DNA from: Chirona hameri
Lineage: Eukaryota > Arthropoda > Thecostraca > Balanomorpha > Balanidae
Direction of reading: 5' to 3'
Length of the DNA: 64,000 nt
Assembly: GCA_036785665.1 (NCBI GenBank)
Contig: JAXIVJ010000995.1
Coordinates: forward strand, 97,087 to 161,086
Part shown: piece after piece, positions 24,801 to 38,300 of the stretch
Numbering within the stretch: the first letter of the stretch is position 1
Layout of the letters: the number at the start of each line of letters is the position of its first letter
Position numbers and translations under genes: made by a program
Notes under the pieces: model-generated
What the model saw: only the letters and a program-made list of their open reading frames with translations
Databases searched by the model: none
Told to the model about the DNA's origin: nothing

Positions 24801-27800
24801 ACGCCGGTCTGTATCTGACTGGCGAGACAGTGTGTCGGTACGCCGGTCTGTATCTGACTGGCGAGGCAGTGTGTCGCCGGTCTGTATCTGACTGGCGAGG
24901 CAGTGTGTCGGTACGCCGGTCTGTATCTGACTGGCGAGGCAGTGTGTCGGTACGCCGGTCTGTATCTGACTGGCGAGACAGTGTGTCGCCGGTCTGTATC
25001 TGACTGGCGAGACAGTGTGTCGGTACGCCTGTCTGTATCTGACTGGTGAGGCAGTGTGTCGCCGGTCTGTATCTGACTGGCGAGGCAGTGTGTCGCCGGT
25101 CTGTATATGACTGGCGAGGCAGTGTGTCGGTACGCCGGTCTGTATCTGACTGGCGAGACAGTGTGTCGGTACGCCGGTCTGTATCTGACTGGCGAGGCAG
25201 TGTGTCGCCGGTCTGTATCTGACTGGCGAGGCAGTGTGTCGGTACGCCGGTCTGTATCTGACTGGCGAGGCAGTGTGTCGCCGGTCTGTATCTGACTGGC
25301 GAGGAAGTGTGTCGGTACGCCGGTCTGTATCTGACTGGCGAGGCAGTGTGTCGGTACGCCGGTCTGTATCTGATTGGCGAGGCAGTGTGTCGGTACGCCG
25401 GTCTGTATCTGACTGGCGAGGAAGTGTGTCGGTACGCCGGTCTGTATCTGACTGGCGAGGCAGTGTGTCGGTACGCCGGTCTGTATCTGACTGGCGAGGC
25501 AGTGTGTCGCCGGTCTGTATCTGACTGGCGAGGCAGTGTGTTGGTACGCCGGTCTGGATCTGACTGGCGAGGCAGTGTGTCGCCGGTCTGTATCTGACTG
25601 GCGAGGCAGTGTGTCGCCGGTCTGTATCTGACTGGCGAGGCAGTGTGTCGCCGGTCTGTATCTGACTAGCGAGGCAGTGTGTCGCCGGTCTGTATCTGAC
25701 TGGCGAGACAGTGTGTCGGTACGCCGGTCTGTATCTGACTGGCGAGGCAGTGTGTCGCCGGTCTGTATCTGACTGGCGAGACAGTGTGTCGTCGGTCTGT
25801 ATCTGACTGGCGAGGCAGTGTGTCGGTACGCCGGTCTGTATCTGACTGGCGAGGCAGTGTGTCGGTACGCCGGTCTGTATCTGACTGGCGAGACAGTGTG
25901 TCGGTTCGCCGGTCTGGATCTGACTGGCGAGACAGTGTGTCGTCGGTCTGTATCTGACTGGCGAGGCAGTGTGTCGGTACGCCGGTCTGTATCTGACTGG
26001 CGAGACAGTGTGTCGGTACGCCGGTCTGTATCTGACTGGCGAGGCAGTGTGTCCCCGGTCTGTATCTGACTGGCGAGGCAGTGTGTCGGTACGGCGGTCT
26101 GTATCTGACTGGCGAGGCAGTGTGTCGCAGGTCTGTATCTGACTGGCGAGGCAGTGTGTCGGTACGCCGGTCTGTATCTGACTGGCGAGACAGTGTGTCG
26201 GTACGCCGGTCTGTATCTGACTGGCGAGGCAGTGTGTCCCCGGTCTGTATCTGACTGGCGAGGCAGTGTGTCGGTACGCCGGTCTGTATCTGACTGGCGA
26301 GGCAGTGTGTCGGTACGCCGGTCTGTATCTGACTGGCGAGGCAGTGTGTCGGTACGCCGCTCTGGATCTGACTGGCGAGACAGTGTGTCGGTACGCCGGT
26401 CTGTATCTGACTGGCGAGACAGTGTGTCGGTACGCCGGTCTGTATCTGATTGGCGAGGCAGTGTGTCGGTACGCCGGTCTGTATCTGACTGGCTAGGCAG
26501 TGTTTCGGTACGCCGGTCTGTATCTGACTGGCGAGGCAGTGTGTCGGTACGCCGGTCTGTATCTGACTGGCGAGGCAGTGTGTCGCCGGTCTGTATCTGA
26601 CTGGCGAGGCAGTGTGTCGGTACGCCGGTCTGTATCTGACTGGCGAGGCAGTGTGTCGCCGGTATGTATCTGACTGGCGAGGCAGTGTGTCGGTACGCCG
26701 GTCTAGATCTGACTGGCGAGACAGTGTGTCCGTACGCCGGTCTGTATCTGACTGGCGAGGCAGTGTGTCGCCGGTCTGTATCTGACTGGCGAGGCAGTGT
26801 GTCGCCGGTCTGTATCTGACTGGCGAGGCAGTGTGTCGCCGGTCTGTATCTGACTGGCGAGGCAGTGTGTCGGTACGCCGGTCTGGATCTGACTGGCGAG
26901 ACAGTGTGTCGGTACGCCGGTCTGTATCTGACTGGCGAGAAAGTGTGTCGCCGGTCTGTATCTGACTGGCGAGGCAGTGTGTCGGTACGCCGGTCTGGAT
27001 CTGACTGGCGAGACAGTGTGTCGGTACGCCGGTCTGTATCTGACTGGCGAGGCAGTGTGTCGCCGGTCTGTATCTGACTGGCGAGGCAGTGTGTCGCCGG
27101 TCTGTATCTGACTGGCGAGGCGGTGTGTCGCCGGTCTGTATCTGACTGGCGAGGCAGTGTGTCGCCGGTCTGTATCTGACTGGCGAGGCAGTGTGTCGCC
27201 GGTCTGTATCTGACTGGCGAGGCAGTGTGTCGCCGGTCTGTATCTGACTGGCGAGGCAGTGTGTCGCCGGTCTGTATCTGACTGGCGAGGCAGTGTGTCG
27301 GTACGCCGGTCTGTATCTGACTGGTGAGGCAGTGTGTCGCCGGTCTTTATCTGACTGGCGAGGCAGTGTGTCGGTACGCCGGTCTGTATCTGACTGGCGA
27401 GGCAGTGTGTCGGTACGCCGGTCTGTATCTGACTGGCGAGGCAGTGTGTCGCCGGTCTTTATCTGACTGGCGAGGCAGTGTGTCGGTACGCCGGTCTCTA
27501 TCTGACTGGCGAGGCAGTGTGTCGCCGGTCTGTATCTGACTGGCGAGGCAGTGTGTCGCCGGTCTGTATCTGACTGGCGAGACAGTGTGTCGGTACGCCG
27601 GTCTGTATCTGACTGGCGAGGCAGTGTGTCGCCGGTCTGTATCTGACTGGCGAGGCAGTGTGTCGCCGGTCTGTATCTGACTGGCGAGGCAGTGTGTCGG
27701 TACGCCGGTCTGTATCTGACTGGCGAGACAGTGTGTCGGTACGCCGGTCTGTATCTGACTGGCGAGGCAGTGTGTCGCCGGTCTGTATCTGACTGGCGAG

Positions 27801-29380
27801 GCAGTGTGTCGCCGGTCTGTATCTGACTGGCGAGGCAGTGTGTCGCCGGTCTGTATCTGACTGGCGAGGCAGTGTGTCGGTACGCCGGTCTGTATCTGAC
27901 TGGCGAGACGGTGTGTCGGTACGCCGGTCTGTATCTGACTGGCGAGGCAGTGTGTCGCCGGTCTGTATCTGACTGGCGAGACAGTGTGTCGCCGGTCTGT
28001 ATCTGACTGGCGAGGCAGTGTGTCGCCGGTCTGTATCTGACTGGCGAGGCAGTGTGTCGCCGGTCTGTATCTGACTGGCGAGACAGTGTGTCGGTACACC
28101 GGTCTGTATCTGACTGGCGAGGCAGTGTGTCGCCGGTCTGTATCTGACTGGCGAGGCAGTTTGTCGCCGGTCTGTATCTGACTGGCGAGGCAGTGTGTCG
28201 GTACGCCGGTATGTATCTGACTGGCGAGACAGTGTGTCGGTACGCCTGTCTGTATCTGACTGGCGAGACAGTGTGTCGGTACGCCGGTATGTATCTGACT
28301 GGCGAGACAGTGTGTCGGTACACCGGTCTGTATCTGACTGGCGAGGCAGTGTGTCGCCGGTCTGTATCTGACTGGCGAGGCAGTGTGTCGCCGGTCTGTA
28401 TCTGACTGGCGAGACAGTGTGTCGGTACACCGGTCTGTATCTGACTGGCGAGGCAGTGTGTCGCCGGTCTGTATCTGACTGGCGAGGCAGTGTGTCGCCG
28501 GTCTGTATCTGACTGGCGAGACAGTGTGTCGCCGGTCTGTATCTGACTGGCGAGGCAGTGTGTTGCCGGTCTGTATCTGACTGGCGAGGCAGTGTGTCGC
28601 CGGTCTGTATCTGACTGGCGAGGCAGTGTGTCGCCGGTCTGTATCTGACTGGCGAGGCAGTGTGTCGCCGGTCTGTATCTGACTGGCGAGGTAATGTGTC
28701 GGTACGCCGGTCTGTATCTGACTGGCGAGGCAGTGTGTCGCCGGTCTGTATCTGACTGGCGAGGCAGTGTGTCGCCGGTCTGTATCTGACTGGCGAGGCA
28801 GTGTGTCGCCGGTCTGTATCTGACTGGCGAGACAGTGTGTCGCCGGTCTGTATCTGACTGGCGAGACAGTGTGTCGGTACGCCGGTCTGTATCTGACTGG
28901 CGAGACAGTGTGTCGCCGGTCTGTATCTGACTGGCGAGACAGTGTGTCGGTACGCCGGTCTGTATCTGACTGGCGAGACAGTGTGTCGCCGGTCTGTATC
29001 TGACTGGCGAGGCAGTGTGTCGCCGGTCTGTATCTGACTGGCGAGGCAGTGTGTCGCCGGTCTGTATCTGACTGGCGAGGTAATGTGTCGGTACGCCGGT
29101 CTGTATCTGACTGGCGAGGCAGTGTGTCGCCGGTCTGTATCTGACTGGCGAGGCAGTGTGTCGCCGGTCTGTATCTGACTGGCGAGGCAGTGTGTCGCCG
29201 GTCTGTATCTGACTGGCGAGGCAGTGTGTCGCCGGTCTGTATCTGACTGGCGAGACAGTGTGTCGGTACACCGGTCTGTATCTGACTGGCGAGGCAGTGT
29301 GTCGCCGGTCTGTATCTGACTGGCGAGACAGTGTGTCGGTACACCGGTCTGTATCTGACTGGCGAGGCAGTGTGTCGCCG

Positions 29381-32300
29381 GTCTGGATCTGACTGGCGAG
29401 GCAGTGTGTCGCCGGTCTGTATCTGACTGGCGAGGCAGTGTGTCGGTACGCCGGTCTGTATCTGACTGGCGAGGCAGTGTGTCGGTACGCCGGTCTGTAT
29501 CTGACTGGCGAGGCAGTGTGTCGCCGGTCTGTATCTGACTGGCGAGGCAGTGTGTCGCCGGTCTGTATCTGACTGGCGAGACAGTGTGTCGGTACGCCGG
29601 TCTGTGTCTGACTGGCGAGGCAGTGTGTCGCCGGTCTGTATCTGACTGGCGAGGCAGTGTGTCGGTACGCCGGTCTGTATCTGACTGGCGAGGCAGTGTG
29701 TCGCCGGTCTGTATCTGACTGGCGAGGCAGTGTGTCGCCGGTCTGTATCTGACTGGCGAGACAGTGTGTCGCCGGTCTGTATCTGACTGGCGAGACAGTG
29801 TGTCGGTACGCCGGTCTGTATCTGACTGGCGAGACAGTGTGTCACCGGTCTGTATCTGACTGGCGAGACAGTGTGTCGGTACGCCGGTCTGTGTCTGACT
29901 GGCGAGGCAGTGTGTTGCCGGTCTGTATCTGACTGGCGAGGCAGTGTGTCGGTACGCCGGTCTGTATCTGACTGGCGAGACAGTGTGTCGCCGGTCTGTA
30001 TCTGACTGGCGAGACAGTGTGTCGCCGGTCTGTATCTGACTGGCGAGACAGTCTGTCGGTACGCCGGTCTGTATCTGACTGGCGAGGCAGTGTGTCGCCG
30101 GTCTGTATCTGACTGGCGAGGCAGTGTGTCGCCGGTCTGTATCTGACTGGCGAGACAGTGTGTCGGTACGCCGGTCTGTATCTGACTGGCGAGGAAGTGT
30201 GTCGCCGGTCTGTATCTGACTGGCGAGACAGTCTGTCGGTACGCCGGTCTGTATCTGACTGGCGAGGCAGTGTGTCGCCGGTCTGTATCTGACTGGCGAG
30301 GCAGTGTGTCGCCGGTCTGTATCTGACTGGCGAGGCAGTGTGTCGCCGGTCTGTATCTGACTGGCGAGGCAGTGTGTCGCCGGTCTGTATCTGACTGGCG
30401 AGGCAGTGTGTCGCCGGTCTGTATCTGACTGGCGAGACAGTGTGTCGGTACGCCGGTCTGTATCTGACTGGCGAGGCAGTGTGTCGGTACGCCGGTCTGT
30501 ATCTGACTGGCGAGACAGTGTGTCGGTACGCCGGTCTGTATCTGACTGGCGAGGCAGTGTGTCGCCGGTCTGTATCTGACTGGCGAGGCAGTGTGTCGGT
30601 ACGCCGGTCTGTATCTGACTGGCGAGGCAGTGTGTCGGTACGCCGGTCTGTATCTGACTGGCGAGGCAGTGTGTCGGTACGCTGGTCTGTATCTGACTGG
30701 CGAGGCAGTGTGTCGGTACGCCGGTCTGTATCTGACTGGCGAGGCAGTGTGTCGGTACGCCGGTCTGTATCTGACTGGCGAGGCAGTGTGTCGGTACGCC
30801 GGTCTGTATCTGACTGGCGAGGCAGTGTGTCGGTACGCCGGTCTGTATCTGACTGACGAGGCAGTGGGTCGGTACGCCGGTCTGTATCTGACTGGCGAGG
30901 CAGTGTGTCGATACGCCGGTCTGTATCTGACTGGCGAGACAGTGTGTCGCCGGTCTGTATCTGACTGGCGAGACAGTGTGTCGGTACGCCGGTCTGTATC
31001 TGACTGGTGAGGCAGTGTGTCGCCGGTCTGTATCTGACTGGCGAGGCAGTGTGTCGCCGGTCTGTATCTGACTGGCGAGACAGTGTGTCGGTACGCCGGT
31101 CTGTATCTGACTGGCGAGGCAGTGTGTCGGTACGCCGGTCTGTATCTGACTGGCGAGGCAGTGTGTCGGTACGCCGGTCTGTATCTGACTGGCGAGGCAG
31201 TGTGTCGATACGCCGGTCTGTGTCTGACTGGCGAGACAGTGTGTCGCCGGTCTGTATCTGACTGGCGAGACAGTGTGTCGGTACGCCGGTCTGTATCTGA
31301 CTGGTGAGGCAGTGTGTCGCCGGTCTGTATCTGACTGGCGAGGCAGTGTGTCGCCGGTCTGTATCTGACTGGCGAGGCAGTGTGTCGGTACGCCGGTCTG
31401 TATCTGACTGGCGAGACAGTGTGTCGGTACGCCGGTCTGTATCTGACTGGCGAGGCAGTGTGTCGCCGGTCTGTATCTGACTGGCGAGGCAGTGTGTCGG
31501 TACGCCGGTCTGTATCTGACTGGCGAGGCAGTGTGTCGCCGGTCTGTATCTGACTGGCGAGGAAGTGTGTCGGTACGCCGGTCTGTATCTGACTGGCGAG
31601 GCAGTGTGTCGGTGCGCCGGTCTGTATCTGACTGGCGAGGCAGTGTGTCGGTACGCCGGTCTGTATCTGACTGGCGAGGAAGTGTGTCGGTACGCCGGTC
31701 TGTATCTGACTGGCGAGGCAGTGTGTCGGTACGCCGGTCTGTATCTGACTGGCGAGGCAGTGTGTCGGTACGCCGGTCTGTATCTGACTGGCGAGGCAGT
31801 GTGTCGGTACGCCGGTCTGTATCTGACTGGCGAGGCAGTGGGTCGGTACGCCGGTCTGTATCTGACTGGCGAGGCAGTGTGTCGATACGCCGGTCTGTAT
31901 CTGACTGGCGAGACAGTGTGTCGCCGGTCTGTATCTGACTGGCGTGACAGTGTGTCGGTACGCCGGTCTGTATCTGACTGGTGAGGCAGTGTGTCGCCGG
32001 TCTGTATCTGACTGGCGAAGCAGTGTGTCGCCGGTCTGTATCTGACTGGCGAGGCAGTGTGTCGGTACGCCGGTCTGTATCTGACTGGCGAGGCAGTGTG
32101 TCGGTACGCCGGTCTGTATCTGACTGGCGAGGCAGTGTGTCGGTACGCCGGTCTGTATCTGACTGGCGAGACAGTGTGTCGGTACGCCGGTCTGTATCTG
32201 ACTGGCGAGGCAGTGTGTCGCCGGTCTGTATCTGACTGGCGAGGCAGTGTGTCGCCGGTCTGTATCTGACTGGCGAGGCAGTGTGTCGGTACGCCGGTCT

Positions 32301-35300
32301 GTATCTGACTGGCGAGGCAGTGTGTCGGTACGCCGGTCTGTATCTGACTGGCGAGACAGTGTGTCGGTACGCCGGTCTGTATCTGACTGGCGAGACAGTG
32401 TGTCGGTACGCCGGTCTGTATGTGACTGGCGAGGCAGTGTGTCGCCGGTCTGTATCTGACTGGCGAGGCAGTGTGTCGCCGGTCTGTATCTGACTGGCGA
32501 GACAGTGTGTCGGTACGCCGGTCTGTATCTGACTGGCGAGTCAGTGTGTCGCCGGTCTGTATCTGACTGGCGAGACAGTGTGTCGCCGGTCTGTATCTGA
32601 CTGGCGAGGCAGTGTGTCGGTACGCCGGTCTGTATCTGACTGGCGAGACAGTGTGTCGGTACGCCGGTCTGTATCTGACTGGCGAGGCAGTGTGTCGCCG
32701 GTCTGTATCTGACTGGCGAGGCAGTGTGTCGCCGGTCTGTATCTGACTGGCGAGGCAGTGTGTCGCCGGTCTGTATCTGACTGGCGAGACAGTGTGTCGG
32801 TACGCCGGTCTGTATCTGACTGGTGAGGCAGTGTGTCGGTACGCCGGTCTGTATCTGACTGGCGAGGCAGTGTGTCGCCGGTCTGTATCTGACTGGCGAG
32901 GCAGTGTGTCGCCGGTCTGTATCTGACTAGCGAGGCAGTGTGTCGCCGGTCTGTATCTGACTGGCGAGACAGTGTGTCGGTACGCCGGTCTGTATCTGAC
33001 TGGCGAGGCAGTGTGTCGCCGGTCTGTATCTGACTGGCGAGACAGTGTGTCCGTACGCCGGTCTGTATCTGACTGGCGAGGCAGTGTGTCGCCGGTCTGT
33101 ATCTGACTGGCGAGACAGTGTGTCGTCGGTCTGTATCTGACTGGCGAGGCAGTGTGTCGGTACGCCGGTCTGTATCTGACTGGCGAGGCAGTGTGTCGGT
33201 ACGCCGGTCTGTATCTGACTGGCGAGACAGTGTGTCGGTTCGCCGGTCTGGATCTGACTGGCGAGACAGTGTGTCGTCGGTCTGTATCTGACTGGCGAGG
33301 CAGTGTGTCGGTACGCCGGTCTGTATCTGACTGGTGAGACAGTGTGTCGGTACGCCGGTCTGTATCTGACTGGCGAGGCAGTGTGTCCCCGGTCTGTATC
33401 TGACTGGCGAGGCAGTGTGTCGGTACGGCGGTCTGTATCTGACTGGCGAGGCAGTGTGTCGCAGGTCTGTATCTGACTGGCGAGGCAGTGTGTCGGTACG
33501 CCGGTCTGTATCTGACTGGCGAGACAGTGTGTCGGTACGCCGGTCTGTATCTGACTGGCGAGGCAGTGTGTCCCCGGTCTGTATCTGACTGGCGAGGCAG
33601 TGTGTCGGTACGCCGGTCTGTATCTGACTGGCGAGGCAGTGTGTCGGTACGCCGGTCTGTATCTGACTGGCGAGGCAGTGTGTCGGTACGCCGCTCTGGA
33701 TCTGACTGGCGAGACAGTGTGTCGGTACGCCGGTCTGTATCTGACTGGCGAGACAGTGTGTCGGTACGCCGGTCTGTATCTGATTGGCGAGGCAGTGTGT
33801 CGGTACGCCGGTCTGTATCTGACTGGCTAGGCAGTGTTTCGGTACGCCGGTCTGTATCTGACTGGCGAGGCAGTGTGTCGGTACGCCGGTCTGTATCTGA
33901 CTGGCGAGGCAGTGTGTCGGTACGCCGGTCTGTATCTGACTGGCGAGGCAGTGTGTCGGTACGCCGGTCTGTATCTGACTGGAGAGGCAGTGTGTCGGTA
34001 CGCCGGTCTGGATCTGACTGGCGAGACAGTGTGTCGGTACGCCGGTCTGTATCTGACTGGCGAGGCAGTGTGTCGCCGGTCTGTATCTGACTGGCGAGGC
34101 AGTGTGTCGGTACGCCGGTCTGTATCTGACTGGCGAGGCAGTGTGTCGCCGGTCTGTATCTGACTGGCGAGGCAGTGTGTCGGTACGCCGGTCTGGATCT
34201 GACTGGCGAGACAGTGTGTCGGTACGCCGGTCTGTATCTGACTGGCGAGGCAGTGTGTCGCCGGTCTGTATCTGACTGGCGAGGCAGTGTGTCGCCGGTC
34301 TGTATCTGACTGGCGAGGCAGTGTGTCGCCGGTCTGTATCTGACTGGCGAGGCAGTGTGTCGGTACGCCGGTCTGGATCTGACTGGCGAGACAGTGTGTC
34401 GGTACGCCGGTCTGTATCTGACTGGCGAGGCAGTGTGTCGCCGGTCTGTATCTGACTGGCGAGGCAGTGTGTCGGTACGCCGGTCTGGATCTGACTGGCG
34501 AGACAGTGTGTCGGTACGCCGGTCTGTATCTGACTGGCGAGGCAGTGTGTCGCCGGTCTGTATCTGACTGGCGAGGCAGTGTGTCGCCGGTCTGTATCTG
34601 ACTGGCGAGGCAGTGTGTCGCCGGTCTGTATCTGACTGGCGAGGCAGTGTGTCGCCGGTCTGTATCTGACTGGCGAGGCAGTGTGTCGCCGGTCTGTATC
34701 TGACTGGCGAGGCAGTGTGTCGCCGGTCTGTATCTGACTGGCGAGGCAGTGTGTCGGTACGCCGGTCTGTATCTGACTGGCGAGGCAGTGTGTCGCCGGT
34801 CTTTATCTGACTGGCGAGGCAGTGTGTCGGTACGCCGGTCTCTATCTGACTGGCCAGACAGTGTGTCGCCGGTCTGTATCTGACTGGCGAGGCAGTGTGT
34901 CGCCGGTCTTTATCTGACTGGCGAGGCAGTGTGTCGGTACGCCGGTCTCTATCTGACTGGCGAGGCAGTGTGTCGCCGGTCTGTATCTGACTGGCGAGGC
35001 AGTGTGTCGCCGGTCTGTATCTGACTGGCGAGACAGTGTGTCGGTACGCCGGTCTGTATCTGACTGGCGAGGCAGTGTGTCGCTGGTCTGTATCTGACTG
35101 GCGAGGCAGTGTGTCGCCGGTCTGTATCTGAATGGCGAGGCAGTGTGTCGCCGGTCTGTATCTAACTGGCGAGGCAGTGTGTCGGTACGCCGGTCTGTAT
35201 CTGACTGGCGAGGCAGTGTGTCGCCGGTCTTTATCTGACTGGCGAGGCAGTGTGTCGGTACGCCGGTCTGTATCTGACTGGCGAGGCAGTGTGTCGGTAC

Positions 35301-38300
35301 GCCGGTCTGTATCTGACTGGCGAGACAGTGTGTCGGTACGCCGGTCTGTATCTGACTGGCGAGGCAGTGTGTCGGTACGCCGGTCTGTATCTGACTGGCG
35401 AGGCAGTGTGTCTGTACGCCGGTCTGTATCTGACTGGCGAGGCAGTGTGTCGCCGGTCTGTATCTGACTGGCGAGGCAGTGTGTCGCCGGTCTGTATCTG
35501 ACTGGCGAGGCAGTGTGTCGCCGGTCTGTATCTGACTGGCGAGGCAGTGTGTCGGTACGCCGGTCTGTATCTGACTGGCGAGACAGTGTGTCGGTACGCC
35601 GGTCTGTATCTGACTGGCGAGGCAGTGTGTCGGTACGCCGGTCTGTATCTGACTGGCGAGGCAGTGTGTCTGTACGCCGGTCTGTATCTGACTGGCGAGG
35701 CAGTGTGTCGCCGGTCTGTATCTGACTGGCGAGGCAGTGTGTCGGTACGCCGGTCTGTATCTGACTGGCGAGACAGTGTGTCGGTACGCCGGTCTGTATC
35801 TGACTGGCGAGGCAGTGTGTCGCCGGTCTGTATCTGACTGTTGAGGCAGTGTGTCGCCGGTCTGTATCTGACTGGCGAGGCAGTGTGTCGCCGGTCTGTA
35901 TCTGACTGGCGAGGCAGTGTGTCGGTACGCCGGTCTGTATCTGACTGGCGAGACAGTGTGTCGGTACGCCGGTCTGTATCTGACTGGCGAGGCAGTGTGT
36001 CGCCGGTCTGTATCTGACTGGCGAGGCAGTGTGTCGCCGGTCTGTATCTGACTGGCGAGGCAGTGTGTCGCCGGTCTGTATCTGACTGGCGAGGCAGTGT
36101 GTCGCCGGTCTGTATCTGACTGGCGAGGCAGTGTGTCGCCGGTCTGTATCTGACTGGCGAGACAGTGTGTCGGTACGCCGGTCTGTATCTGACTGGCGAG
36201 GCAGTGTGTCGGTACGCCGGTCTGTATCTGACTGGCGAGACAGTGTGTCGGTACGCCGGTCTGTATCTGACTGGCGAGGCAGTGTGTCGCCGGTCTGTAT
36301 CTGACTGGCGAGGCAGTGTGTCGGTACGCCGGTCTGTATCTGACTGGCGAGGCAGTGTGTCGGTACGCCGGTCTGTATCTGACTGGCGAGGCAGTGTGTC
36401 GGTACGCTGGTCTGTATCTGACTGGCGAGGCAGTGTGTCGGTACGCCGGTCTGTATCTGACTGGCGAGGCAGTGTGTCGGTACGCCGGTCTGTATCTGAC
36501 TGGCGAGGCAGTGTGTCGGTACGCCGGTCTGTATCTGACTGGCGAGGCAGTGTGTCGGTACGCCGGTCTGTATCTGACTGACGAGGCAGTGGGTCGGTAC
36601 GCCGGTCTGTATCTGACTGGCGAGGCAGTGTGTCGATACGCCGGTCTGTATCTGACTGGCGAGACAGTGTGTCGCCGGTCTGTATCTGACTGGCGAGACA
36701 GTGTGTCGGTACGCCGGTCTGTATCTGACTGGTGAGGCAGTGTGTCGCCGGTCTGTATCTGACTGGCGAGGCAGTGTGTCGCCGGTCTGTATCTGACTGG
36801 CGAGACAGTGTGTCGGTACGCCGGTCTGTATCTGACTGGCGAGGCAGTGTGTCGGTACGCCGGTCTGTATCTGACTGGCGAGGCAGTGTGTCGGTACGCC
36901 GGTCTGTATCTGACTGGCGAGGCAGTATGTCGATACGCCGGTCTGTGTCTGACTGGCGAGACAGTGTGTCGCCGGTCTGTATCTGACTGGCGAGACAGTG
37001 TGTCGGTACGCCGGTCTGTATCTGACTGGTGAGGCAGTGTGTCGCCGGTCTGTATCTGACTGGCGAGGCAGTGTGTCGCCGGTCTGTATCTGACTGGCGA
37101 GGCAGTGTGTCGGTACGCCGGTCTGTATCTGACTGGCGAGACAGTGTGTCGGTACGCCGGTCTGTATCTGACTGGCGAGGCAGTGTGTCGCCGGTCTGTA
37201 TCTGACTGGCGAGGCAGTGTGTCGGTACGCCGGTCTGTATCTGACTGGCGAGGCAGTGTGTCGCCGGTCTGTATCTGACTGGCGAGGAAGTGTGTCGGTA
37301 CGCCGGTCTGTATCTGACTGGCGAGGCAGTGTGTCGGTACGCCGGTCTGTATCTGACTGGCGAGGCAGTGTGTCGGTACGCCGGTCTGTATCTGACTGGC
37401 GAGGAAGTGTGTCGGTACGCCGGTCTGTATCTGACTGGCGAGGCAGTGTGTCGGTACGCCGGTCTGTATCTGACTGGCGAGGCAGTGTGTCGGTACGCCG
37501 GTCTGTATCTGACTGGCGAGGCAGTGTGTCGGTACGCCGGTCTGTATCTGACTGGCGAGGCAGTGGGTCGGTACGCCGGTCTGTATCTGACTGGCGAGGC
37601 AGTGTGTCGATACGCCGGTCTGTATCTGACTGGCGAGACAGTGTGTCGCCGGTCTGTATCTGACTGGCGAGACAGTGTGTCGGTACGCCGGTCTGTATCT
37701 GACTGGTGAGGCAGTGTGTCGCCGGTCTGTATCTGACTGGCGAAGCAGTGTGTCGCCGGTCTGTATCTGACTGGCGAGGCAGTGTGTCGGTACGCCGGTC
37801 TGTATCTGACTGGCGAGGCAGTGTGTCGGTACGCCGGTCTGTATCTGACTGGCGAGGCAGTGTGTCGGTACGCCGGTCTGTATCTGACTGGCGAGACAGT
37901 GTGTCGGTACGCCGGTCTGTATCTGACTGGCGAGGCAGTGTGTCGCCGGTCTGTATCTGACTGGCGAGGCAGTGTGTCGCCGGTCTGTATCTGACTGGCG
38001 AGGCAGTGTGTCGGTACGCCGGTCTGTATCTGACTGGCGAGGCAGTGTGTCGGTACGCCGGTCTGTATCTGACTGGCGAGACAGTGTGTCGGTACGCCGG
38101 TCTGTATCTGACTGGCGAGACAGTGTGTCGGTACGCCGGTCTGTATCTGACTGGCGAGGCAGTGTGTCGCCGGTCTGTATCTGACTGGCGAGGCAGTGTG
38201 TCGCCGGTCTGTATCTGACTGGCGAGACAGTGTGTCGGTACGCCGGTCTGTATCTGACTGGCGAGTCAGTGTGTCGCCGGTCTGTATCTGACTGGCGAGA

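Larger units (their letters stand above)
19667..29380. repeat. Higher-order satellite cycle 3 (interrupted by a retroposon)
   Basis: The cycle starts with GTCTGGATCTG at 19667 and ends before the next copy at 29381. It includes the 262-bp insertion at 21555-21816. Downstream landmarks in the usual order are GTGTCTG units (23770, 24057), CTAGCGAGG (about 25668), CGGTTCGCC (about 25903), GTCCCCGG, GCTAGGCAG (26492), paired TACGCCGGTATG units (28201-28300) and GGTAATG (28691, 29082). About 20-23.5 kb is a less ordered run that aligns poorly with the other cycles. It may be an expansion private to this cycle. Confidence 0.8.
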